DNA of 64,000 nt from DATHKG01 sp035489435 (GTDB lineage Bacteria > Bacteroidota > Bacteroidia > Chitinophagales > Chitinophagaceae): NCBI GenBank assembly GCA_035489435.1, contig DATHKG010000039.1. One strand, 5' to 3'. How positions within the stretch are numbered: position 1 is the stretch's first letter; the number at the start of each line of letters is the position of its first letter. Below the pieces are notes generated by a model. That model saw nothing but the letters and a program-made list of their open reading frames with translations. It ran no database searches and was not told where the DNA came from. Positions 9,407 through 16,799 of the stretch are shown here, piece by piece. The position numbers and the translations under genes are program-made.

Positions 9407-10168
9407 ATGCGGGAAATAATACTTGAACAATTATTAAAAATCGAAACCGACTGCCGGGTAAAGATTTTATATGCCTGCGAATCGGGCTCAAGAGCCTGGG
9501 GCTTCGCATCTCCTGACAGCGATTTTGATGTTCGGTTTATATACAGCAGAAACCCCAGGGAATACCTCAGGATAAATGATGCACATTCTGTGATCGATCT
9601 ACCTATAAACGAATTGCTGGATATCGGAGGATGGGACCTTAGGAAAGCACTCAGACTTTATCTGAAATCAAATGGTCCATTTTACGAATGGCTACAATCA
9701 CCTATCGTATATATGGACACCCATGGATTAAAACAGGAACTTTTAAGCCTGAAAAATAAATATTTTTCACCAAGAGCCGGGTCACATCACTATCTATCAA
9801 TGGCAACCAATGTTATTGAAAATGACATGAATTCAGAACAGGTAAAATTAAAGAAATATTTTTATGCACTCAGATCGTTACTGGCGGCTCAATGGATTAT
9901 ACAAAATAAGGAAACGCCGCCAATGGAGTTTGGTCAATTGAGAACCTTAGTAACAGATAGTAAATTCCATACTGAGGTTGATAAACTGCTGGAACTTAAA
10001 AAAGCATCCACTGAAAAAGAAATGATAAATCATGTGAGTATCCTGCAAAATTGGATGACCGAAAAGCTGTCAGAATTGAAAGTGTTATCTGGCATTTTTT
10101 TACCACTCAGGAATGAAACCGAAGAGCTCGATGGCATCTTCACGAAACATATCGGATATGACTTATGA
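9407..10168 (+). CDS. Nucleotidyltransferase, PF10127 (RNA-repair polymerase-beta-like) family, first of a tandem pair
   Basis: The 253-residue protein has the polymerase-beta-type core near its N-terminus: G27-S28 in 'ACESGSRAWGFASPDSDFDV', with D39 and D41 as the predicted metal-binding aspartates. 'LRKALRLYLKSNGPFYEWLQ' is also typical of the predicted nucleotidyltransferases of the Nuc-transf_3 (RlaP-like) family. The C-terminal half is helical. Some members accompany RNA repair ligases, but no ligase is visible here, so the substrate is unknown. It overlaps the next gene, a homologue, by 11 bases, which indicates translational coupling and probably a heteromeric or sequential activity. 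Confidence 0.82.
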   Translation: MREIILEQLLKIETDCRVKILYACESGSRAWGFASPDSDFDVRFIYSRNPREYLRINDAHSVIDLPINELLDIGGWDLRKALRLYLKSNGPFYEWLQSPIVYMDTHGLKQELLSLKNKYFSPRAGSHHYLSMATNVIENDMNSEQVKLKKYFYALRSLLAAQWIIQNKETPPMEFGQLRTLVTDSKFHTEVDKLLELKKASTEKEMINHVSILQNWMTEKLSELKVLSGIFLPLRNETEELDGIFTKHIGYDL

Positions 10169-11273
10169 ACGTCTTCAAAACGAGCCGCAACATCTGCTAC
10201 TTAAATGTATCAGCGGAAGCAAAGCTTATAATTTAGATCAGCCGGGTTCGGACACTGATTATAAAGGGATATATGTGCTGCCACAACATGAGTTATATGG
10301 CTTAAGATATACGGAACAGGTGGCAAATGAAACAAACGATGAAGTCTTTTATGAAGTAGGCAGGTTTGTTGAACTTTTGTGTAAGAACAATCCAAATATT
10401 CTTGAGTTGTTAGCATCTCCTTCCGATACTATTGTATACAGGCATCCATTAATTAGTTTAATCCATCCCGATAGATTTCTTTCAAAGCTTTGTAAAGACA
10501 GTTTTGCCGGTTATGCACAAACGCAGATAAAAAAGGCGAAGGGCTTAAATAAGAAAATTAATCGCCCAATAGAACTGGAGCGGAAATCAGTGCTTGATTT
10601 CTGCTGGATCTATAATGATGCCAGATATGAGGATGCTGGATATAAAGATGCTAAAACGATGCCTTTAGCGGACTGGTTAAGGTTTCAGCAGATAAACCAG
10701 CAAGATTGCGGTCTTTCAAAACTTCCACATTTCAGGGACAGCTATTTGATTTTTATCAACGATCAGTTTCCCGAACCGGTTTTACTAAGAGGTATTATCT
10801 CCGGTCCCGAATCAAACGATGTTCAGTTAAGCAGTATTCCGGAAGATCTCATACCAACTGGTATTCTTCATTTCAATAAAGATGCATATTCTGTTCACTG
10901 CCGGGAATACCGGGAATACCAGGAATGGCTGGCAAACCGGAATGACACCAGGTTCGTGGAGACCCAAAAACATGGCCAGAACTATGATGCCAAACATATG
11001 ATGCATACTTTTCGTTTATTAGCAATGGCAGGGGAAATTGCGCAGTTCAAGGAAATCAGGGTTCATCGGCACGACCGTGAATTTTTGTTGAAAATCAGGA
11101 GCGGAGCATTTCAATTTGAAGAATTAATGGAAATGGTAGAAGCAAAGATCAGGCACATTGAGCAACTTTATAATGAAAGTGACTTGCCCGAGCTACCTGA
11201 TGAAAATGAAGGTGAGCGCGTTTTGATAGCGATCCGGGAAGCGTTTTACTCAAGCCCTGCCCTGCAACAATAA
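10158..11273 (+). CDS. Nucleotidyltransferase, PF10127 family, second of a tandem pair
   Basis: I take the ATG at 10158 (MTYERLQNEP), which overlaps the stop of the preceding gene; the frame also extends back to 10113, but that adds only an unlikely leader. The 371-residue product has G20-S21 and D32/D34 in 'GSKAYNLDQPGSDTDYKGIY', the same catalytic pattern as its neighbour. The middle contains 'DAKHMMHTFRLLAMAGEIAQ', and the C-terminal 'HDREFLLKIRSGAFQFEELM' region is typical of the longer branch of this family. A degenerate copy of that C-terminal region lies about 5 kb downstream (16370-16499). Substrate unknown. Confidence 0.82.
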   Translation: MTYERLQNEPQHLLLKCISGSKAYNLDQPGSDTDYKGIYVLPQHELYGLRYTEQVANETNDEVFYEVGRFVELLCKNNPNILELLASPSDTIVYRHPLISLIHPDRFLSKLCKDSFAGYAQTQIKKAKGLNKKINRPIELERKSVLDFCWIYNDARYEDAGYKDAKTMPLADWLRFQQINQQDCGLSKLPHFRDSYLIFINDQFPEPVLLRGIISGPESNDVQLSSIPEDLIPTGILHFNKDAYSVHCREYREYQEWLANRNDTRFVETQKHGQNYDAKHMMHTFRLLAMAGEIAQFKEIRVHRHDREFLLKIRSGAFQFEELMEMVEAKIRHIEQLYNESDLPELPDENEGERVLIAIREAFYSSPALQQ

Positions 11274-11282
11274 GCGCTATCC

Positions 11283-12416
11283 CTACCCTGTAACAATCAC
11301 CGTAATCCCACCCTTAACAATACCTGTGCTGGTATTTGTATTCACAATATTAACTGCAATGGCTTCGCCGGGCTTAAGACCAAATTGCGGAACCTGGATA
11401 CTCAATTTAGTTTGCTGCATAAACGCACTCATTTTTCGCTTCTGCGCAAACAATTCTTTGAATTTTGAGGGTCTTGCTTTACCGGCACCTATCTCAGCAA
11501 TAGCATTTGTGTAAGCCCTTGTAATTTTTGCTTGTTCGTGAATGTCTGGCCCCTCTCCCTTCGAAATTACTGCAAAACCGACCCGCCCCCTTTTCATAGT
11601 AAGCTCGCGTTTTTCAGTCAATACTTTTATCTCGCCACGGGTAAATAATGCGGCTGAAGCATCTTCTTTGAAAGTGAATTTGCCCAATGCCTGTTCACCA
11701 AGCCCAATAATATCTTTCATGGCTACCGGTAAAAACTGAATTACCTCGTCGGTGTTTGGCATATGGACCAGGTTGAAATTATAGTTTGCGGCCTGGCCTA
11801 CGATGTTCAGATTTTTCTGACCTGTATGCCGGTCAGTTACAGGATCAAGAGCAAAAATATCATGTGGTTTATCGAGCGGACTAAAAGAAAATGTCCTGGC
11901 GAAAAAGCATTTATGACCAGCTTCTTCCGGTGGCACGCGGTAGATGAAATCTGCTTCACCGATGCCATTAGCAAGTAGCAAACCATCCATCTGGGTAACC
12001 CCTATAGCAGTTGCAAACCGGGTGTCAAATCCAAGGCTTGGATCGGTGAGATAAAACTCAACCTTCGGATAAGGCACTGTTACATCACCGCGGTTATACA
12101 ATTTACATCTCACCCGGTAGGTAGCACCGGCCTGGAGTTGGTTTGTTACTATTGGGGTTGTACCAGTAATCGGGGTAAAGCTGATATCAGGTGTGTTCCA
12201 GAAATTCATAGAGGGCAAAGGCCGGTTCCCCAGATCCCCGTCATAAGTCCGGATGAAAAGAAATGAGCTATCGTTAAATATTTGAGGACGACGCTGCTTA
12301 CGGGAAACAGATTTGTACAATTCGCCTATGGCTGTTACTCCACCAGGAGTATAGGCGTCGCGACGTTTATTGAGTTCGGCTATGAGGGCCTGGAGCTTTT
12401 TACTATTTTCGGACAT
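11283..12416 (-). CDS. Hypothetical protein with an Ig-like (CARDB-like) domain
   Basis: This 377-residue protein has no signal peptide or membrane helix. Residues 60-190 look like a beta-sandwich of the type found in adhesive or cell-surface proteins: 'FWNTPDISFTPITGTTPIVT', 'LQAGATYRVRCKLYNRGDVT' and 'PKVEFYLTDPSLGFDTR'. The rest has no motif I recognise. It lies 83 bases downstream of the zinc-phospholipase-like gene in the same direction, so the two are probably co-transcribed. It faces the nucleotidyltransferase pair tail to tail (9 bases between stops). Without a secretion signal it would act in the cytoplasm or leave by a dedicated route. Function not known. Confidence 0.6.
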   Translation of the reverse strand: MSENSKKLQALIAELNKRRDAYTPGGVTAIGELYKSVSRKQRRPQIFNDSSFLFIRTYDGDLGNRPLPSMNFWNTPDISFTPITGTTPIVTNQLQAGATYRVRCKLYNRGDVTVPYPKVEFYLTDPSLGFDTRFATAIGVTQMDGLLLANGIGEADFIYRVPPEEAGHKCFFARTFSFSPLDKPHDIFALDPVTDRHTGQKNLNIVGQAANYNFNLVHMPNTDEVIQFLPVAMKDIIGLGEQALGKFTFKEDASAALFTRGEIKVLTEKRELTMKRGRVGFAVISKGEGPDIHEQAKITRAYTNAIAEIGAGKARPSKFKELFAQKRKMSAFMQQTKLSIQVPQFGLKPGEAIAVNIVNTNTSTGIVKGGITVIVTG

Positions 12417-12499
12417 GATAATATTTGTATAGGTAATTATATCGGTGACTATATGGACGGTTTGTCCTGGAATTTATAATGATGATTTTCAGTTGTATA

Positions 12500-14440
12500 C
12501 TATGGAGCTATAAACTGCAACTCCACCGGTGTGATGGGCTGGCCGCTTTCCTGTTGACGATGCTGTTCTAGTTCTTTCGGTTCTTCACGATCGTTAGAGC
12601 GTTGTGTCCAGCATGTATAGGCATAGCCGCGGTCGGCATCAAGGTTGAAGTCGGGAATTTTTGAGCCGTTTTTCCAGCGATCATAAATTTCTTCCGTAAG
12701 CATAAGGGCATTCCCAAGAGTAGGTGATTTTTTTGCAGCAATTTGTTTTCGAATAATCGCCCTGAATTCATCTTCATTGCCCGAAAGGGTAGCCAGCTCG
12801 TCTATAAATTGTTGGTTCAATGGTATGTCCCCGAACGCATACCATAAAGAAGTTTTATCAAAATACGAATCAGGGGCTCCCATCACGGAACCTGGTTCGC
12901 TTGGTGTTGCTCCGGGTGGATAAGCCAGGTGTTTCTCGCGATGGTAAAGGTCTGCAAGGAAGCCGCCGGATGGCAGAATCACATTCATTTTTGGCAACAT
13001 ATTTTTCAGATCACCTGCCACAACTCCATTTGGATCAGGGAATGATGTATTCTTAAACTGGCCGAATCTGGGTTCATCCAGGTGCTCCTGCATTGGGTAC
13101 GCAAGACCGTTTAATGAAACAGCCAGCCGGAAGTTTTGGAAAGCATTATACAGCTGCTCATAAATCAGGCAGGCCGCAGCGCGTATACCCGCTACCGTGA
13201 GAGTTGTAATTGCGCCAAGTACTGCATCAATAAGCGCAGCAGCCGCGGCCACAGCGGCAGCCACGAGGGCGGCAAGTGCCAACAAAATATCCAGGAAACT
13301 AAAACTGCCGGCGTTATCAATAGCATCTTCGAGCCAGTCTCCTATGTCACCCAGGTTATCCATGGCAGTATCCCACACTTCTTCTAATTCAGCCGACAAC
13401 GAATAGGGCACCGGCTTTGGCAGGGTACCTGTATCGGTGGAACTTCTAAACCATTTGTAATATAGCCGGTAAGCATTATTTACATCAGTGGTGGTGATGT
13501 TCTTTCCATATTCGTTGTCATCAGCATCCCCGTTTTTATAGATTTTATTGATAGTATCTACTATAAGTTGGGCCAGATCGGCCGGCATATGCGAATTGGC
13601 ATTGGGTATTTCATCCTCATCGCCGGGATCAGATACAGTTCCGTCAAAATTAAAATTATAATTCACATGCGTCTTCGAACGGTTCCAGTCTTCTGTAGTA
13701 TGATTCAGGTGATTAAAAACATCCTGGTAATTCTCTCCCGTTTTATGACGTGCAGACTGATTACGATAAGGGCCACCATCATTGATATTTACATAGGCAT
13801 GACCAACAGTATCTGCCGTTACATGGGTAAGATAACCCGTGGCATATAAATGAAGCGGGGAATCAGCAGGCGCGGCATCAAGCAGGGCTTTTGCAAAACG
13901 GGCTGTTTTACGATAATGCATCACATCGAACCACCACCAGGCATTCTTCGCTTGTCCATCCCTGTAAGGATGTTCGAGTACACTGTAAACATCAAAGTCA
14001 GACACAAACTTCTTTATCCATTCAGTAACATTCGCCATCAATCCATCAACAACTGCCTGCATATCACCAAACAGTTGCTGTAACTCAGTGAGGGTTGACG
14101 AATTCTGAACTACTTCGTCGGCAGCAGCACCTACCGCCTCAAGGGCATCAAGAACAGGTTGCGGTACCAGGTCAAGTAATGCCTTTTTAAAATCTTCAAA
14201 GGCATCATATACTTCGTAATATAATTCCACAGCATCACCAATTCCGGCGGGCCAGTCCTTAGTATTAAAGAAAAGAAAATCCGGTCCCTGGCAACCCAGG
14301 AACAGGTAGGGATGATTCTTTTTGTCCTGGAGTAATTTTTGAAGATTAAGATAATCGGCCATGGGACCAAGTCCTGTGCCGTTATTGATGTTTTGTCTCA
14401 GCCTGTTGGCAATCATGTGATGTAATGCGGGTCCTGGCAT
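12500..14440 (-). CDS. Zinc-dependent phospholipase C-like protein with an Ala-rich hydrophobic segment
   Basis: The N-terminal half resembles the zinc-dependent phospholipase C / S1-P1 fold: MPGPALHHMIANRLRQ, 'NHPYLFLGCQGPDFLFFNTK', 'DVMHYRKTARFAKALLDAAP' and 'YATGYLTHVTADTVGHAYVN' supply several His and Asp residues that could bind zinc. I use the ATG at 14440; the frame extends to a GTG at 14518. Farther on there is a long Ala/Leu-rich hydrophobic stretch ('LLALAALVAAAVAAAAALID' followed by 'AVLGAITTLTVAGIRAA'), long enough for a membrane hairpin. There is no N-terminal signal peptide. The product is about 646 residues, much longer than simple family members. A lipid-degrading or membrane-inserting activity is possible but not shown. 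Confidence 0.7.
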   Translation of the reverse strand: MPGPALHHMIANRLRQNINNGTGLGPMADYLNLQKLLQDKKNHPYLFLGCQGPDFLFFNTKDWPAGIGDAVELYYEVYDAFEDFKKALLDLVPQPVLDALEAVGAAADEVVQNSSTLTELQQLFGDMQAVVDGLMANVTEWIKKFVSDFDVYSVLEHPYRDGQAKNAWWWFDVMHYRKTARFAKALLDAAPADSPLHLYATGYLTHVTADTVGHAYVNINDGGPYRNQSARHKTGENYQDVFNHLNHTTEDWNRSKTHVNYNFNFDGTVSDPGDEDEIPNANSHMPADLAQLIVDTINKIYKNGDADDNEYGKNITTTDVNNAYRLYYKWFRSSTDTGTLPKPVPYSLSAELEEVWDTAMDNLGDIGDWLEDAIDNAGSFSFLDILLALAALVAAAVAAAAALIDAVLGAITTLTVAGIRAAACLIYEQLYNAFQNFRLAVSLNGLAYPMQEHLDEPRFGQFKNTSFPDPNGVVAGDLKNMLPKMNVILPSGGFLADLYHREKHLAYPPGATPSEPGSVMGAPDSYFDKTSLWYAFGDIPLNQQFIDELATLSGNEDEFRAIIRKQIAAKKSPTLGNALMLTEEIYDRWKNGSKIPDFNLDADRGYAYTCWTQRSNDREEPKELEQHRQQESGQPITPVELQFIAP

Positions 14441-14713
14441 AGCAACTACTTTTATAGATTTGATTGATTTAAGAAATGTGACGCTGGCCTCTGCAATCGC
14501 AGTGCCTCCTGCAATCACAGTGTATACGATGGTCGGTGGCTGGTTACTACGGATTTATTTATGGAAGAGGTTTCGTTTTGTAAGGGGCAGATAAAGCTAG
14601 AACTTATTAAAAGATCGCCAATACCCTTTAAGTTGTATTTATTAATCTTATAGAAAGTTTGCTATTAGTGTACAAACGCCGGCCTCCTTGTGATTATTAT
14701 GAAAACAGTTTAA

Positions 14714-14730
14714 CTCTACTTTGTCAAATT
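14714..14730 (+). repeat. Left terminal inverted repeat of the IS701-type element
   Basis: The sequence ctctactttgtcaaatt matches the reverse complement of the right end (ttctactttgtcaaatt) in 16 of 17 bases. Confidence 0.88.
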
Positions 14731-14894
14731 AGTTCTTTGATTTTTTTTAGGGACGAAACGCTTATCACAAAAGGAATTCGCGTAAATTAGCGGTAAGAAA
14801 AAAGCAACACCCCACGAGTAGAATCCCACGGGGTGTAAATAAAAAAAATTATGGGACGAAAATATATAATTTTCGGCTCGTAGAGAGCCGTTTA

Positions 14895-16019
14895 TTGAGT
14901 TTTCTTTCCGGCTTTGAAAGTTTGTTTAAGACACTTACCCGCAACGTTTCCTTCAATGCGCTGATTTATCTCAAAGGATTATTACTCTGTCGTCGACGCA
15001 ATTGTCAGATGATGGCCGAAGAACTGCAGCAATCGAACTCTCAAAATCTTCATCATTTCATCACAGCTTCCAGGTGGAACTGTGAGCGTGTAATGGACGT
15101 CGTAACCGTCAGTTTTGCGCAGCAGTTGAACACCCTTAATCTGGCTGACGATACTTGTCTGATTATTGATGAATCGGGTAATCCAAAAAAGGGCAAACAT
15201 TCAGCGGCGGTAAAGCGTCAATACTGTGGCCAAAGCGGTAAAATCGATAATTGCCAGGTTGGCGTTTTTGGAGCTTTATGTGGAGGCTCGCTGGTAAATT
15301 TAGTACAGGCCAAATTATCGGGAACAAGTGATAGTGGCAGCAAAATTGACCAGGCAAAACAAATCATTACTCATGTCACTAAACAGTTAGATGTAAAAGT
15401 TAGGTGGGTATGTTTTGATGCTTTTTATGGAAGGGATGCAGCGCTGCTGGCCGACTTGATACAGGAGCTGGATTTTGTAGCCGATGTTCCGGATAATTTG
15501 AGTATTTGGTTAGAGGCATTTCAAATGAGAGTCCCAAAGAATGAACCAGGAAAGCGAGGTAGAAAACATGTGTTTGCAAAACCCAATAAAGCGTCGGTAA
15601 GCATAAAACAATATAGCAGTATGCTTAAAGACAACGATTGGAAATATCTGGTAATAAGACATCAGAGCGGATTAAGAAAATTGAAAGCATGGTTTCATGC
15701 CAGACCTGTTTATATATTAAATCCACTCACTGGCCGAAGACAACAACTTACTTTATTAATACGAGCCGATAAAGACGGCACCATTAAATATAGTTTATGT
15801 CACTGTTCGCATTGCGACATCCGGGAACTTGCTTATCGCCAAAGCAAAAGGTACTTTGTAGAGAAAGCGTTTCGTGAAGGAAAAAAAGAATTAGGACTGA
15901 ACGAATACCAAACCCGCAGCGAAGAAAGCTGGCATAAACATATGGCAATGATCATGCTTGGACAGCTGTTCCTAAACCAGGAAAAACATATCATTACCAA
16001 CAATCAAATCTGTGGCTGA
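14895..16019 (+). CDS. IS701-family DDE transposase, C-terminus frameshifted
   Basis: The frame starts at a TTG (14895); no ATG is in frame upstream. The DDE motifs are visible: D92 in 'CLIIDESGNPKKGKHS', D175 in 'WVCFDAFYGRDAALL', and the glutamate near 323 in 'YFVEKAFREGKKELGLNEY' followed by 'WHKHM'. 'KRQYCGQSGKIDNCQVGVF' is typical of the family. The frame stops at 16019, but the -1 frame continues from about 16000 with WLTSQDVLKSLKNVLGFV and ends at a TGA (16157-16159) inside the right inverted repeat, where such genes normally end. A one-base deletion, possibly in the AAAAA run near 15982, therefore removes about the last 46 residues. The DDE core is intact, so activity cannot be excluded. 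Confidence 0.88.
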   Translation: MSFLSGFESLFKTLTRNVSFNALIYLKGLLLCRRRNCQMMAEELQQSNSQNLHHFITASRWNCERVMDVVTVSFAQQLNTLNLADDTCLIIDESGNPKKGKHSAAVKRQYCGQSGKIDNCQVGVFGALCGGSLVNLVQAKLSGTSDSGSKIDQAKQIITHVTKQLDVKVRWVCFDAFYGRDAALLADLIQELDFVADVPDNLSIWLEAFQMRVPKNEPGKRGRKHVFAKPNKASVSIKQYSSMLKDNDWKYLVIRHQSGLRKLKAWFHARPVYILNPLTGRRQQLTLLIRADKDGTIKYSLCHCSHCDIRELAYRQSKRYFVEKAFREGKKELGLNEYQTRSEESWHKHMAMIMLGQLFLNQEKHIITNNQICG

Positions 16020-16152
16020 CATCACAAGATGTGCTCAAAAGTTTAAAAAATGTACTCGGTTTTGTGAAAACCACTCTGGAAGACTTTCTGAATGAAATCA
16101 TTACCAAGCAACCGCCAGGTAAGGGTTTGCTAAAGAAGCAACTATATTTAAG

Positions 16153-16169
16153 AATTTGACAAAGTAGAA
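16153..16169 (-). repeat. Right terminal inverted repeat of the IS701-type element
   Basis: It is the inverted partner of 14714-14730 and is followed directly by the TTAA target duplication. The restored transposase frame ends inside it. Confidence 0.88.
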
Positions 16170-16369
16170 TTAACTTAAAATCATAAAGTGATGAAAGAAT
16201 TTGTTTTATTTTTCAGACAACCATATTATCATTAGAAAAAAACCACCCTTGCACTGTTATCTCTTTCAGGTATATATAAGAAGAAATAAAACTATTATTT
16301 CAACGCATTTATGCAGCCCACGCATTATGACCCAGCGATAATTAACGAGCTCATAAGCAATACGCGAAA

Positions 16370-16499
16370 AGCGACCGCGAAGACAGAAGCGTTTTATTGA
16401 AAATAAGGAGCGGAATTTTGCTTTTAGAAGGACTAATAGAAATGGTAAATTAAAAAAATTGAAAGGGAGCGGGTGTCGATAGCGATTCGGAAAAAGTTC
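16370..16499 (+). pseudogene. Decayed remnant of a PF10127 nucleotidyltransferase C-terminus
   Basis: Read from 16370 the sequence gives SDREDRSVLLKIRSGILLLE then GLIEMVN and a stop. This lines up with HDREFLLKIRSGAFQFEELMEMVE in the intact gene at 10158-11273. After a deletion and a frame change, 16461-16499 gives ERERVSIAIRKKF, matching EGERVLIAIREAF of the same gene. The DNA itself is still similar, for example in the stretch around 'ttgaaaataaggagcgga'. This is the tail of a duplicated, now dead, third nucleotidyltransferase. The 200 bases between it and the IS hold nothing I recognise. Confidence 0.75.
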
Positions 16500-16783
16500 A
16501 ACCGCGGCAATCCGTTGAAGAAACCCACGGCCTTGAGGGAGTCAACGACCCGAGTGAATTTCCTGTTGGGCCAGCGTCTATGCGAGCCTGCTTGTGGATC
16601 CGCCGCAATCATTGTAATTAACCCTCCATTCAGACTATCCGCCGCTAATTGACCAAATGCATATTTAGTTATTGAGGCTTCTGGCTCTTTTGCTACAATC
16701 GAATTAATTCCATCTTGAGCATTGGTTAATATCTCCATAGGTACCGGTCTAAGCCATCGACCCTGCTCCCTTGCTTTATGCAT
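16433..16783 (-). CDS. Hypothetical protein, possibly truncated
   Basis: A 116-codon frame with an ATG at 16783 starts 16 bases downstream of the subtilase stop in the same direction, so it could be a third gene of that operon. The central part (SIVAKEPEASITKYAFGQLA, then DSLNGGLITMIAADPQAG) looks like ordinary protein. Its last 20 or so residues are antisense to the nucleotidyltransferase remnant, so its original C-terminus has probably been replaced. I do not recognise a family. Confidence 0.35.
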   Translation of the reverse strand: MHKAREQGRWLRPVPMEILTNAQDGINSIVAKEPEASITKYAFGQLAADSLNGGLITMIAADPQAGSHRRWPNRKFTRVVDSLKAVGFFNGLPRLNFFRIAIDTRSLSIFLIYHFY

Positions 16784-16799
16784 TCATATTTAATAATTT

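Larger units (their letters stand above)
14714..16169 (+). mobile_element. IS701-type insertion sequence, complete ends
   Basis: The element of 1456 bases is bounded by 17-base inverted repeats that differ only in the outermost base (left 14714-14730, right 16153-16169). It is flanked on both sides by TTAA (14710-14713 and 16170-16173), which fits the YTAR target duplications known for the IS701 family. It contains one transposase gene. The identical target duplications indicate direct transposition into this site between the phospholipase-like gene and the nucleotidyltransferase remnant. Between the left end and the transposase there is a possible hairpin (CACCCC and GGGGTG arms near 14806-14837). 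Confidence 0.88.

Noticed and set aside
11283..14440. Reading the Ig-like and phospholipase-like genes as cargo of the sheath gene
   Set aside because: They are more than 32 kb from the sheath gene and no other injection-system part is visible, so the link is not supported beyond a remark.
15975..16019. Programmed frameshift in the transposase
   Set aside because: IS701-type transposases are made from one frame as far as I know, and there is no clear slippery heptamer; mutation or a base error is simpler.
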